NCBI RefSeq assembly: GCF_021596945.1
Contig: NZ_CP063779.1
Span: 3,384,001 to 3,448,000 of the forward strand
Direction of reading: 5' to 3'
Source of the DNA: Mongoliitalea daihaiensis
Lineage (GTDB): Bacteria > Bacteroidota > Bacteroidia > Cytophagales > Cyclobacteriaceae
DNA: 64,000 nt
Shown: positions 34,180 to 41,477 of the stretch, one piece after another
How the letters are laid out: the number at the start of each line of letters is the position of its first letter
Position numbering within the stretch: the first letter of the stretch is position 1
Translations under genes and position numbers: made by a program
Notes under the pieces: model-generated
What the model was told of the DNA's origin: nothing
Seen by the model: only the letters and a program-made list of their open reading frames with translations
The model's database searches: none

Positions 34180-34216
34180 GCCTGCTACCATGAAATGTAG
34201 CGGGCAACTGCTTTTT
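34180..34216 (+). terminator. Terminator
   Basis: GCCTGCTAC and GTAGCGGGC pair around an 8-nt loop, followed by AACTG and then T5, which joins element 9. Confidence 0.7.
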
Positions 34217-34226
34217 ATATCACTAA
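34216..34226 (+). promoter_or_regulatory. TATATCACTAA element 9
   Basis: It is flanked by short arms CTTTT and AAAAG and ends 27 bases before the next ATG. Confidence 0.65.
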
Positions 34227-34253
34227 AAGTTAGAATAAATAAACATATAATCT

Positions 34254-34691
34254 ATGTATAAACTACAACAGTTACTTACACTTGAAGGGACAGGGGAGAA
34301 AGTCTCCGGTCCAATGAGCCCAGTCCTTGCAGCCAAACAGTTGGCAAGAGAGTTGGGAATCAAGTTTTCTGGACTTGTAAGAGTCCTGTTCGATGACCCT
34401 GAAACAAACCAGCACATTGAGGAAGGTAGACCGACAGGTTATGATACACTTGTAATGGTCAGTCGGTTCAACAACGGAGATATGTACTTAATGTTCGTTG
34501 ATATTGGTACAGGAATAGTTCCTGCATATCTGTTCCAGTACGAACAGGATGAAGAGATTACTGATTCAGCGGCTTACGGCATAGAGAAATTTGCGCTTTC
34601 AATAAGCAAAGAACAGGCGAAGGAAATATTTGACAAAATTAAAGAGTCAAATATTGCTTATGCTAATGGATTGGAGGTAGAGCATGGATAA
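34254..34691 (+). CDS. Unknown early protein, 145 aa
   Basis: The 145-residue product starts an operon of nine overlapping small genes to 37.4 kb. It contains helical KQLARELGIKFSGLVRVLFD (residues 29-48) and an alternating beta part (LVMVSRFNNGDMYLMFVDIG). The first 40 residues vaguely resemble a small DNA-binding or nucleotide-binding domain without a clear motif. It overlaps the next gene by 8 bases. Confidence 0.65.
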   Translation: MYKLQQLLTLEGTGEKVSGPMSPVLAAKQLARELGIKFSGLVRVLFDDPETNQHIEEGRPTGYDTLVMVSRFNNGDMYLMFVDIGTGIVPAYLFQYEQDEEITDSAAYGIEKFALSISKEQAKEIFDKIKESNIAYANGLEVEHG

Positions 34692-35181
34692 TTATAAAGA
34701 TCAGGTCGCTGCAATCAGGGAGAAAATCATTTCAGACATCATTGCTATGGCAGAGGAGAAATCCTTTGTCCATACTTTATGTGCTGATATTGGCCCTTAT
34801 CTAAGATTCAATGGTGTTTTGTCTCCTGATTTCATAGGGGTTACTAAAGAAGGTAAGGTGTATAATGCTGATCAACATGATTATGAATTAGATGTCTTTT
34901 CAACAGAAGAGCTCATTGAAATACTTGATTTATGCAGTGATGAAAAAAGTTCTCCTCAGCAGTTTGAAATTGGTCAGGACTATGAATTTGATTTCATTGA
35001 AAGTGTAGCCTCAAATGTTGGCCTTAACTTAAATTGTGAAGGTCAGGATATAGGAAAAGAGACTGTAAGGCTTTTCGATGATGAAGGAGAATGCATCCTG
35101 TTCATTTTCACAGGAGCTACCGGCACTAAGTACTTATACACCTGCATTTACAATGATTTCACCGAACCTAAATTCCCCTAA
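34684..35181 (+). CDS. Unknown acidic early protein, 165 aa
   Basis: The 165-residue acidic product has an N-terminal helix (VAAIREKIISDIIAMAEE) and later beta strands (ECILFIFTGATGTKYLYT). It overlaps the preceding gene and lies 6 bases before the zinc-ribbon gene. No recognised motif. Confidence 0.65.
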   Translation: MDNYKDQVAAIREKIISDIIAMAEEKSFVHTLCADIGPYLRFNGVLSPDFIGVTKEGKVYNADQHDYELDVFSTEELIEILDLCSDEKSSPQQFEIGQDYEFDFIESVASNVGLNLNCEGQDIGKETVRLFDDEGECILFIFTGATGTKYLYTCIYNDFTEPKFP

Positions 35182-35187
35182 AAAATA

Positions 35188-35457
35188 ATGGAGAAAAGTA
35201 AAACAGACCTTCGTCTTGAAATTCTATTCAAGCTAAAATGCAGGATCAGTGGTCATAACTCCATTACTCATGAGTCAGGTGTTGAAATAGCACATTACGA
35301 GATTGAGACATTGACAGAGGAAAACTTCCTGAAGATAATCAACCACATTCTTCCATTGAAAAAGGAGAAATGTAAAACCTGTGTTAGTTACAGTGTTAAA
35401 GGGAAAAAGTTTATCTGCAAAGATTGTGGCCACGAAGCAGAAGTACTTAAAGCGTAA
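35188..35457 (+). CDS. Zinc-ribbon protein, 89 aa
   Basis: The 89-residue product ends in a zinc ribbon: CKTC at residues 64-67 and CKDC at 79-82. The N-terminal 55 residues are helical. Zinc ribbons usually bind nucleic acid or polymerase subunits. The stop overlaps the next start (TAATGG), so the genes are coupled. Confidence 0.68.
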   Translation: MEKSKTDLRLEILFKLKCRISGHNSITHESGVEIAHYEIETLTEENFLKIINHILPLKKEKCKTCVSYSVKGKKFICKDCGHEAEVLKA

Positions 35458-35690
35458 TGGAAAAGTGGGAAATCATAGACAGCGAAGGCGTTCTTTATTC
35501 GGGTAAAGAATGGGAAATGGATACAGCATGGGATGTCCTCACCTCAGGTGATGCGGCATCCTATGTTGCCAAAATGAAAGCCAAAGATGAAGAGCTTGAG
35601 GAAGATAATCTTCTTGAAACATTTGAGAAATGGAACTGCGATTGGGCAGGAGATTTAAAACTTATAAAAGTATATGCAAAACACAGCTGA
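35457..35690 (+). CDS. Unknown acidic protein, 77 aa
   Basis: The 77-residue product is rich in Trp, Asp and Glu (MEKWEIIDSEGVLYSGKEWE). It overlaps both neighbours (1 and 17 bases). No family recognised. The acidic, Trp-rich composition could mean a protein-binding role. Confidence 0.6.
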   Translation: MEKWEIIDSEGVLYSGKEWEMDTAWDVLTSGDAASYVAKMKAKDEELEEDNLLETFEKWNCDWAGDLKLIKVYAKHS

Positions 35691-36231
35691 ATTAAAGAGA
35701 TTTCCTGAATACAGGGTAGGGAAAAACATTCCCGCTGGCCACATGCCATACAGTGCAGAGATAATGGTCGAAGCATACGGGAAAAGATTTGTCCATTATG
35801 TAGAAGTAAGTGCCGGATCACGGAAGTCTGCAGGAAAGAAACTCACTCTGATCCAATATGAGCTGAGAGATTACATTCTTTCCAGTAGGCTTGAGGATTT
35901 GATGAAGAGCAACCAGTTTATGGTAATGGACTTTGAGGAAATCTCATTGGATGAAATGAGGCTGGCCAACAAAGAAGAAGTCCATAGAAGGGTAATTGCC
36001 CTTAAAAAGTCTGGCCTGATGTGGAACAGAATAAATTTGAACTTCCATCACCTGGCATTTCCTGATCTTAACATTGAATTCGATTGGATTGTCAAAAGTC
36101 CTTCGTCTGAATTCTATTCAAGAATTGAGGAAATCAGATTGATGATCGAAAGGGAAATGAATGCCTCCCTGAACAGACAAAAAGTGGAACACACCTTAAA
36201 AAAAGCAAATGAACAAAGGTCAGATAATTGA
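35674..36231 (+). CDS. Unknown basic protein, 185 aa
   Basis: The 185-residue product has a mixed N-terminal domain and a helical C-terminal part (IEEIRLMIEREMNASLNRQ). The middle contains EISLDEMRLANKEEVHRRVI. It overlaps both neighbours by 17 and 23 bases. No catalytic motif was found. Confidence 0.62.
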   Translation: MQNTAELKRFPEYRVGKNIPAGHMPYSAEIMVEAYGKRFVHYVEVSAGSRKSAGKKLTLIQYELRDYILSSRLEDLMKSNQFMVMDFEEISLDEMRLANKEEVHRRVIALKKSGLMWNRINLNFHHLAFPDLNIEFDWIVKSPSSEFYSRIEEIRLMIEREMNASLNRQKVEHTLKKANEQRSDN

Positions 36232-36454
36232 ACAATCGGCAGAGCTGAAAAATGTTGACTGCGCAAGACCCATCGGATGGGACAAAGAAGTAAGAGAATT
36301 AGGTATTGATCCTTTCTGGTTCGTGTTTGATTACAGTTCCGGATCAGGGAAACCTGTAAACATTCTTGAAAACTATGTAGAAATTCTTCGCAAACAGGTT
36401 GAAGATCTTGTGGAAGAGAATATCGAATTAAAAACTAAGCTGAGAAAAAATTGA
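36209..36454 (+). CDS. Coiled-coil small protein, 81 aa
   Basis: The 81-residue product has a short mixed N-terminal section with WDKEVRELGIDPFWFVFDYS and a C-terminal coiled coil (NYVEILRKQVEDLVEENIEL). It overlaps the preceding gene by 23 bases. It may oligomerise; function unknown. Confidence 0.62.
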   Translation: MNKGQIIEQSAELKNVDCARPIGWDKEVRELGIDPFWFVFDYSSGSGKPVNILENYVEILRKQVEDLVEENIELKTKLRKN

Positions 36455-36497
36455 TCACCAAGGCTCCGTGAAATCGGGGCCATAACTTTATTGAATT

Positions 36498-36890
36498 ATG
36501 GCAGAAATGGCAGAAGCCCTTATCGATGGATGGTTTGACTTCGATACAGGAGAATATACTGGAATGGACTTAGGATTCCCCTTTTCAAGACAAAACAAAG
36601 TCCAACAAAAAAACAGACTACTGAGAAAAAGTGAGCATCCGAGAAAAGAAACCTATTCGCCCAAAGAGTCTTTGTTCGGGATTCTAAAAGTGACTTACAT
36701 ACGGGTACGCAGCAATACCCATGATTTCAGAAGCTGTGAAGTTTGCATCGGGATTGTGAAAAAGTATGTAAGTGAAGAGCTTGGAATAAAGCTCCCGAAA
36801 AGAAGGAAAACCCTGTTCTGTGCTGCAAGGATAGAGGAGGATTTCGACAGGTACATGAAATGGTTAAACGCTAATTATTCAAGAAAATGA
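36498..36890 (+). CDS. Unknown basic protein, 130 aa
   Basis: The 130-residue product has an acidic start (MAEMAEALIDGWFDFDTGEY) and a basic rest (PKRRKTLFCAARIEEDFDRY). Cys residues at about 81 and 111 do not form a known zinc motif. It overlaps the next start by 4 bases (ATGA). Not recognised. Confidence 0.62.
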   Translation: MAEMAEALIDGWFDFDTGEYTGMDLGFPFSRQNKVQQKNRLLRKSEHPRKETYSPKESLFGILKVTYIRVRSNTHDFRSCEVCIGIVKKYVSEELGIKLPKRRKTLFCAARIEEDFDRYMKWLNANYSRK

Positions 36891-37444
36891 GACAAGAACA
36901 AGCTAAAAGATTATTCAGGTCGCTACTGGCTTATATACACTACCTATATTTCAGATACATAGATATAGAATCAGAGGTGACGTCCTTGCTTATCAAATTT
37001 GACAGAAATAAAGAGCATATTTCCTTTTCAAAAAAGATGGTAGATGAAAGTCAGATATATTCTTCCTACCTTAAGGAACAGATGCCAAATCCAAAAGATC
37101 AATGGAAGTCATTTGAGAAGGTTTTTGACTATGCTATCAGAAAGTGTGTAGATGTAAATTCCGAATATCAGGCTTCTGAGCTTGAAAAAGATTTGAACGA
37201 ACTTGGCCTGATGACATCTTATACAGGCATGAAAAAATTCAAAGAAGGTGTTGTATATGCTTATGATCAAGTCGAGGAATACATGAAGTGGAAAGGTCTT
37301 AATAGTTACAACTCTATTGGAAACGAAAATGTATATGGTTCTTCTCTTGTTATTGTAAGTTCACCAGATGCAAAGTACTATTTCATTCCTTTGCATAAAA
37401 CAAATTGGAAGTGCGTCCACCATGAAGACCTTGCACCGTTCTGA
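36887..37444 (+). CDS. Early protein with DLAPF tail, 185 aa
   Basis: The 185-residue helical product has SLLAYIHYLYFRYIDIESEV near the start and ends HHEDLAPF, a variant of the SSB-like tail. A terminator follows the stop at a distance, so the ending is not dictated by it. It closes the operon that begins at 34254. Function unknown. Confidence 0.65.
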   Translation: MRQEQAKRLFRSLLAYIHYLYFRYIDIESEVTSLLIKFDRNKEHISFSKKMVDESQIYSSYLKEQMPNPKDQWKSFEKVFDYAIRKCVDVNSEYQASELEKDLNELGLMTSYTGMKKFKEGVVYAYDQVEEYMKWKGLNSYNSIGNENVYGSSLVIVSSPDAKYYFIPLHKTNWKCVHHEDLAPF

Positions 37445-37450
37445 TTATCA

Positions 37451-37484
37451 AATTCCTGGGTAAAAGCTCAGGAATTTTTTTTCT
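37451..37484 (+). terminator. Strong terminator
   Basis: AAATTCCTG and CAGGAATTT pair around a 10-nt loop, followed by T8. It ends the 34.2-37.4 kb operon. Confidence 0.85.
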
Positions 37485-37524
37485 TTTTATTATATAACTA
37501 TTGATTATAAATATAAAATCATGT

Positions 37525-37532
37525 TATATTTG
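37525..37532 (+). promoter_or_regulatory. Promoter -7 box TATATTTG
   Basis: A TAnnTTTG match lies 18 bases before the XRE gene ATG, with TTATAAATATAA 8 bases upstream (37505-37516). Confidence 0.62.
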
Positions 37533-37550
37533 AGGCATCAAAACGATGAT

Positions 37551-37853
37551 ATGAGGAACAAAGATTTAAGGGCTTTAAGAGAGCAGCACAAACTTTCACA
37601 GAAGGAATTTGCTGAAAAAATAGGAATATCCCAACCGGCTATAAGTGCAGCCGAGTCCAAACCTGAACAGCTTGTAACTAATAGGGTATATGAGCTTGCG
37701 GCAAAGTCTTTTGACTTGTCGCAGTTCAGTGAACCTACAACGGACGATCCGATGAATGTTGAGGTAACAATCAGCATCAGGCCATCGGATGTTGAGAAAC
37801 TGAAAGGGAGGACAGCAAAAATCGAGTTAAACAAACTATTTACGTTTCTATGA
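37551..37853 (+). CDS. XRE-family HTH regulator
   Basis: ATG 37551 is chosen because the 10-codon longer frame begins inside the promoter. The 100-residue product has a classic Cro/CI-type HTH at about residues 4-60 (LREQHKLSQKEFAEKIGISQ, PAISAAE), then a short beta-rich tail (MNVEVTISIRPSDVEKLKGR). It is transcribed from a host-type promoter and overlaps the next gene by 4 bases. It is a candidate repressor or antirepressor and may bind its own promoter or the palindromes at 28.1 kb. Confidence 0.85.
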   Translation: MRNKDLRALREQHKLSQKEFAEKIGISQPAISAAESKPEQLVTNRVYELAAKSFDLSQFSEPTTDDPMNVEVTISIRPSDVEKLKGRTAKIELNKLFTFL

Positions 37854-38314
37854 TATTTTCAGTAAAGATCAAATACAATGAAGAGACTGCTCATTTTGCA
37901 GTTGAAGCTGACAGTTACACTATTGCTGAAGCTATGGCTCACAGAGCTGCTAAAGTAATAGCAAGTGAAATCTATGAGATAGACAGCATTACCAAAACTC
38001 AGATCAAAGAGGTTTTGCTTGACTCCCAAAAGGATGAAATAAAGTATTTCAAAGCAAAGGTGAGTTATATGTCTGTAACTGATTCTGGCAAGGTCAAAAA
38101 GACCAAAGTTACTATCCTAATCAGTGACAGAAACATTTCAGGAGCTTTCAATTCGTCTATAGATTTCGCGTCAAGCTTTACGGATAGCGCAGAAGTGGTC
38201 GGTATTGAGGAAACGGATATGACTGATTTCTTTGACGAGGGTCTTTTGCTCGATCTTGAGCTTGTAGGTCAAGTTAAAGAAATGGCAGACAATATGATGG
38301 ATGATGTGTTTTAA
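37850..38314 (+). CDS. DUF4494-like protein, 154 aa
   Basis: The 154-residue product is made of two similar alpha/beta halves (FSVKIKYNEETAHFAVEADS and FKAKVSYMSVTDSGKVKKTK), with an acidic tail ending NMMDDVF. The layout resembles DUF4494 proteins common in Bacteroidota and their phages; this match is tentative. It is coupled to the HTH gene by ATGA. Confidence 0.65.
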   Translation: MIFSVKIKYNEETAHFAVEADSYTIAEAMAHRAAKVIASEIYEIDSITKTQIKEVLLDSQKDEIKYFKAKVSYMSVTDSGKVKKTKVTILISDRNISGAFNSSIDFASSFTDSAEVVGIEETDMTDFFDEGLLLDLELVGQVKEMADNMMDDVF

Positions 38315-38323
38315 TACGTCTTT

Positions 38324-38334
38324 TATATCACTAA
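38324..38334 (+). promoter_or_regulatory. TATATCACTAA element 10
   Basis: It ends 19 bases before the 43-residue lipoprotein gene. Confidence 0.65.
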
Positions 38335-38353
38335 GTATTTTAAATAATTGATT

Positions 38354-38485
38354 ATGAGATGTGTTTTTAGATTCTATTTATGTCTTGTCCTTCTGTTAGC
38401 GGTATTGTTTCTTGCTTTCGGTTGCGGCTCTGGTAAAGTATGCAATGCCTATTCGGGATATCCTCCCAAATCAAAAATGAAGTAG
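38354..38485 (+). CDS. 43-aa lipoprotein
   Basis: ATG 38354 opens a 43-codon frame with a hydrophobic signal (LCLVLLLAVLFLAFGC), where Cys24 would be lipidated, and a short mature part SGKVCNAYSGYPPKSKMK. The promoter-like element and the intact lipobox support a real gene. It may sit in the inner or outer membrane; superinfection exclusion is a possible role. Confidence 0.6.
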   Translation: MRCVFRFYLCLVLLLAVLFLAFGCGSGKVCNAYSGYPPKSKMK

Positions 38486-38563
38486 GAGTAAAGGTAGTTT
38501 TAATCTGACATATGTAATGGTGACTGAGGGGAGTGTTTTTGGCACTCCCATCTTTAAACAAAT

Positions 38564-38644
38564 GGAGAAGTGCCGCAGAGGTTAGCGGATCGCTGGGAGA
38601 AATCATCAAGGCGATAGTCGTGGGTTCGATTCCCATCTTCTCCA
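38564..38644 (+). tRNA. tRNA-like gene with 15-nt anticodon loop
   Basis: All arms are canonical: acceptor GGAGAAG/CTTCTCC with discriminator A, D-stem CCGC/GCGG with loop AGAGGTTA, T-stem GTGGG/CCCAT with loop TTCGATT. The anticodon stem TCGCT/GGCGA (38590-38594, 38610-38614) closes a 15-nt loop (38595-38609) instead of 7, and no triplet has the usual T33 and purine 37 context. CCA is not encoded. It could be a decoy, a processed tRNA or a relic. Confidence 0.65.
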
Positions 38645-38672
38645 CTGGTTATTTTGGGTTTATTGTACTAAA

Positions 38673-38703
38673 GAGCTTTCCCCGTTTCGGGGAAGTTCTT
38701 TGA
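38673..38703 (+). terminator. Terminator after the tRNA-like gene
   Basis: CTTTCCCC-gtttc-GGGGAAG is followed by TTCTTTG. Confidence 0.65.
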
Positions 38704-38706
38704 ATT

Positions 38707-38907
38707 ATGTTACTGGTTTATTTCAAACCCCTTCGGGGGTTCTATAGCTGTCTGGTCAGCTCCAACAAAACCGACGTTCTTACAAACGACCTATTGAGGG
38801 TCACTACGCTTGAAAAGGGGGAAAATTACCCGACATTTGATTTATTACCTGCTTATCCCCTTATTCCTTACGGTTTAAGGGGATTTTCTTTGAAACCAAA
38901 TTTATAA
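38707..38907 (+). CDS. Doubtful 66-aa frame between hairpins
   Basis: A 66-codon frame spans two hairpins (38726-38741 AACCCC-ttcg-GGGGTT and 38856-38892). The product (FKPLRGFYSCLVSSNKTDVL) has no recognised feature. The hairpins argue for a noncoding spacer or small RNA, so coding is uncertain. Confidence 0.3.
   Translation: MLLVYFKPLRGFYSCLVSSNKTDVLTNDLLRVTTLEKGENYPTFDLLPAYPLIPYGLRGFSLKPNL
38856..38892 (+). terminator. Terminator before the 123-aa gene
   Basis: CCCCTTA pairs with TAAGGGG around a 12-nt loop, followed by ATTTTCTTT. Confidence 0.6.
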
Positions 38908-38913
38908 TTATAT

Positions 38914-39285
38914 ATGGAAACAATCCACATTGACAAACTGGGCAATCAGTACAAAATTGCTGAAATGACTGACGAGCATCTAAAGAACGCAATCAACGCC
39001 ATGTTGAACAATGCCAAAGTTCTTGGTGAATTTCTTAAGCAGGACGTTGAAAAAGTGTCTATCATGGACATTGTGCATGGGGTGAATAGAAAACAATTGA
39101 GGTCAAATGCAGAGAAAAAAATCAAAGCCATTTACGGAAAGATATCGCCATACATCATGGAGGCAGTATTCAGAGGGATGGACTTTGGTCAGGAACTCAG
39201 AATTGCATTTGACAGAACAGAAGTAGGTCCAGTAAAGTCACTGTTACCTATGACCCTCTCTATTGAGGATCTGTTCGAAGGCTAA
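38914..39285 (+). CDS. Unknown early protein, 123 aa
   Basis: The 123-residue helical product contains NAINAMLNNAKVLGEFLKQD and a basic patch NRKQLRSNAEKKIKAIYGKI. It lies downstream of three hairpins and 42 bases before the next gene. No family recognised. Confidence 0.65.
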   Translation: METIHIDKLGNQYKIAEMTDEHLKNAINAMLNNAKVLGEFLKQDVEKVSIMDIVHGVNRKQLRSNAEKKIKAIYGKISPYIMEAVFRGMDFGQELRIAFDRTEVGPVKSLLPMTLSIEDLFEG

Positions 39286-39327
39286 GCCTTTAATTCAATA
39301 AAATATTTACTATCACCCGCAAGAAAA

Positions 39328-39774
39328 ATGTTCAGTTTTGAGATTATCATACGCCCGATGACCACTTATGAGTCGGATAGGAAAGAGCTTTATGCTATTC
39401 AGGATATAAATGTATCAAACATTATGGTGATGGCTCCAGACAGCCGCTATCCCATACCATGGATGAACAGACAATATGTCAAATACTGGGTAGGAAAATT
39501 CTCTGAATCCAATGAGTCGATAGATGTAAACGGAGTAATGATCATCAAAGTAAAAGGTTTCCCTGTTTATCCCAAACTGATGGGGGATAGCGCAAGAGGG
39601 AATAATAGAATATCCATCGCAAAAATCAGAAAATCAAAATCTCATGAACAAAGCAATCAAAATGCCTTTCATGGACGACACAATGTTGGACAGGAGAAAT
39701 ATGGCCATTCAGGAAGTAATAAACCTGACAACGGTAAACGGCCACGATTACCTCAAAAAGTTGGAAGAGTTTAA
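39328..39774 (+). CDS. Unknown protein, 148 aa, odd C-terminus
   Basis: Residues 1-105 look like a normal beta-rich domain (FSFEIIIRPMTTYESDRKEL, WMNRQYVKYWVGKF). The last 40 residues (SNQNAFHGRHNVGQEKYGHS) are basic and low in hydrophobic residues, like an out-of-frame reading, and overlap the better-looking frame at 39644. The gene may therefore end by long overlap or by a frameshift. Function unknown. Confidence 0.55.
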   Translation: MFSFEIIIRPMTTYESDRKELYAIQDINVSNIMVMAPDSRYPIPWMNRQYVKYWVGKFSESNESIDVNGVMIIKVKGFPVYPKLMGDSARGNNRISIAKIRKSKSHEQSNQNAFHGRHNVGQEKYGHSGSNKPDNGKRPRLPQKVGRV

Positions 39775-39841
39775 CCGCCAATTTAAGCCGAACAATAGGG
39801 TTAGGATTTTATATCACGAAATGTTACAAAACAATTATTAA
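39644..39841 (+). CDS. Small protein overlapping previous gene, 65 aa
   Basis: The 65-residue frame overlaps the 148-residue gene by 131 bases in another frame. Its sequence (DRRNMAIQEVINLTTVNGHD, YLKKLEEFNRQFKPNN) looks like a genuine helical protein. It contains the variant TATATCACGAA at 39810-39820, 29 bases before the Gp157 gene. It could also be the continuation of the upstream protein after a shift. Confidence 0.6.
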   Translation: MNKAIKMPFMDDTMLDRRNMAIQEVINLTTVNGHDYLKKLEEFNRQFKPNNRVRILYHEMLQNNY

Positions 39842-39849
39842 TAAACACT

Positions 39850-40341
39850 ATGGGAAATCTAACATTATTCCAAATCCAGCAAGAATACCTGGAGCTGATG
39901 CAGCTTATCGAAGAGAAAGAAGGCGTTCTTGATGAAATCGATATGGCGGCCTTGATGATCAACGAGGAAGAACTTGTTGAAAAGTCAGTAAACTATATCG
40001 GAGTTATCCGTTTCTGTGAGTCCGAAATCAAACGAGCAAAAGAAGCAAAAGAACAGATAGACACCTTTATCAAGCGCAAGCAGGCGGTCATTGACAGGCT
40101 TTCCCAAAACCTTCTTACTACTGTTAAGCTTGTAGGGCCTTATGAAGCAGGCTTTCACAAGATCGCTACACGTAAGTCCGAAGAAGTGATCATCGAAAAA
40201 CCCGAACTGATTGCAGAAGAGTTCTTGAATAAGAAAGAAGTGATTACGGTCGATAAGACCAAAATCAAGAAAGCAATCAAAGATGGCAAAGAAGTAAAAG
40301 GAGCTTTCATCAACGAGAAACAAAACTTAGCGATTAAGTAA
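39850..40341 (+). CDS. Gp157-family protein
   Basis: The 163-residue product matches the phage Gp157 family. It has an N-terminal LTLFQIQQEYLELMQLIEEK, a long central coiled coil with KRAKEAKEQIDTFIKRKQAV, and the C-terminal part KSEEVIIEKPELIAEEFLNK and VDKTKIKKAIKDGKEVKGAF, where this family has its conserved DK-x-x-IK-x-x-x-K-x-G-x-x-V-x-G-A end. Gp157 genes usually neighbour phage recombination genes. Its molecular role is not settled. A terminator-like AGGC-T8-GCCT follows. Confidence 0.8.
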   Translation: MGNLTLFQIQQEYLELMQLIEEKEGVLDEIDMAALMINEEELVEKSVNYIGVIRFCESEIKRAKEAKEQIDTFIKRKQAVIDRLSQNLLTTVKLVGPYEAGFHKIATRKSEEVIIEKPELIAEEFLNKKEVITVDKTKIKKAIKDGKEVKGAFINEKQNLAIK

Positions 40342-40394
40342 GGCTTTTTTTTGCCTATTAGTATTCATAATAATCATAAAAATAACCAAAGGTT

Positions 40395-40823
40395 ATGAAG
40401 GAAATGAAAGTAGATGGAAAGTACACTTTAATCAAAGTAAGCGAAATGCTTGCGTGTACTATAAGTGAAAACATCAGAGTTAACGGTCTTTATGATGGGC
40501 GTTTCACTTACCAACCAATCGGTAAAGGAAAGAAGCGCACCTTTTACCTGAATATGCGTGATATGCTTGTTTTAGAGGGTTTTGAACATCCTTTTACGAC
40601 AGACTTTGAGGCAGTTCAAAAAGGTGAGTCAAAAACCTTTATTGGCAATGGTAAAATCAATCTGGTGGGTAAAGTAGGTATTGAAGAGGTGCGAAAGCAC
40701 ATCGAAGAATACAACCTGAACCCTAATGCATTGCTCAAAGATGTGCTGTATATGGGAGTTCCGGTATTTCCTGAATTATGCCCACAGTATGTGAGGGAAA
40801 TGGCTGAAAGATCTTTTAACTGA
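40395..40823 (+). CDS. Unknown early protein, 142 aa
   Basis: The 142-residue product has an N-terminal section with KYTLIKVSEMLACTISENIR, a beta-rich centre with GRFTYQPIGKGKKRTFYLNM and a C-terminal helical part. KVSEMLACTISENIR could be part of a small HTH. A terminator (40829-40850) follows. The ATG context AAAGGTTATG resembles that of the gene at 46433. Confidence 0.62.
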   Translation: MKEMKVDGKYTLIKVSEMLACTISENIRVNGLYDGRFTYQPIGKGKKRTFYLNMRDMLVLEGFEHPFTTDFEAVQKGESKTFIGNGKINLVGKVGIEEVRKHIEEYNLNPNALLKDVLYMGVPVFPELCPQYVREMAERSFN

Positions 40824-40828
40824 TTAAT

Positions 40829-40851
40829 GGGAGGGTAAAACCTCCCTTTAA
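40829..40851 (+). terminator. Terminator
   Basis: GGGAGG-gtaaaa-CCTCCC is followed by TTTAAATT, upstream of the PRTRC-containing operon. Confidence 0.65.
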
Positions 40852-40854
40852 ATT

Positions 40855-41109
40855 ATGACCAGAGAAGAACAGAAGGAATTCCTAAAAAAGTGTATAGAGC
40901 GGACACATGAGGAAATGCTCCAGGCATTTGAACACGATCAGGTTCCCGAGGAATGGAACGGAATTGAGCTGCAGCAATGGCTTGCTGATAAGTTTAACTA
41001 TACGTGTTCTTTCAGAAACTTGAATAAAACACACTCCTTTTCCAACGCCAGGGATAAAAGAAGAAGAGCGTATGAGAATGAAATAAAGACCAAACCAAGA
41101 TTGATATGA
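40855..41109 (+). CDS. Small protein at head of PRTRC operon, 84 aa
   Basis: The 84-residue helical product has QQWLADKFNYTCSFRNLNKT and a basic end (RDKRRRAYENEIKTKPRLI). It overlaps the next gene by 4 bases and starts the operon that carries the wHTH, PRTRC and clamp genes. A nucleic-acid-binding adaptor role would fit; not recognised. Confidence 0.62.
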   Translation: MTREEQKEFLKKCIERTHEEMLQAFEHDQVPEEWNGIELQQWLADKFNYTCSFRNLNKTHSFSNARDKRRRAYENEIKTKPRLI

Positions 41110-41477
41110 TTGAAGGATTTGAAGAAGAAACCTGCGAGCTTTCAGACAGTGAGGTCGAGCTTGCTAAGCAGATAGCAAAAGCCTTTATAGCAAGAGGTGA
41201 AGGCCCTCATACAGCGATCAGCAGCACACAAATCATTAAGTTGATGGCTCAGAGAGGGTTTAAAATCACTGGCCCGAGGCTCAGAAAAATGATTCAGTAC
41301 ATCAGGACTAAGCAGCTTGTCAAGTGGTTGGTATCGCCTACTAATGCGGGTTATTTCGTGAGTAAAGACCCTGCAATTATCAAGGCATACACAGAAAGCA
41401 TGCTTAAAAGAGAAAATTCTATGAAATCGACAAGACTTTCATTCCCACAATTTAACAAAGAAAAACAATATGTTTAA
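41106..41477 (+). CDS. Winged-helix protein, 123 aa
   Basis: The 123-residue product has a wHTH at about residues 14-85: ISSTQIIKLMAQRGFKITGP and RLRKMIQYIRTKQLVKWLVS, then a wing around GYFVSKDP. This shape is common in phage replication or regulatory proteins of Bacteroidota. It overlaps the PRTRC-E gene by 8 bases, so it may regulate or take part in the same process. Confidence 0.72.
   Translation: MIEGFEEETCELSDSEVELAKQIAKAFIARGEGPHTAISSTQIIKLMAQRGFKITGPRLRKMIQYIRTKQLVKWLVSPTNAGYFVSKDPAIIKAYTESMLKRENSMKSTRLSFPQFNKEKQYV

Noticed and set aside
37521-37550. Upstream start for the XRE gene
   Set aside because: The extra ten codons coincide with the TATATTTG promoter box.
38367-38645. Minus-strand frame starting MEKMGIEPTT
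   Set aside because: It is the reverse reading of the tRNA-like gene and its flank, a common false prediction.
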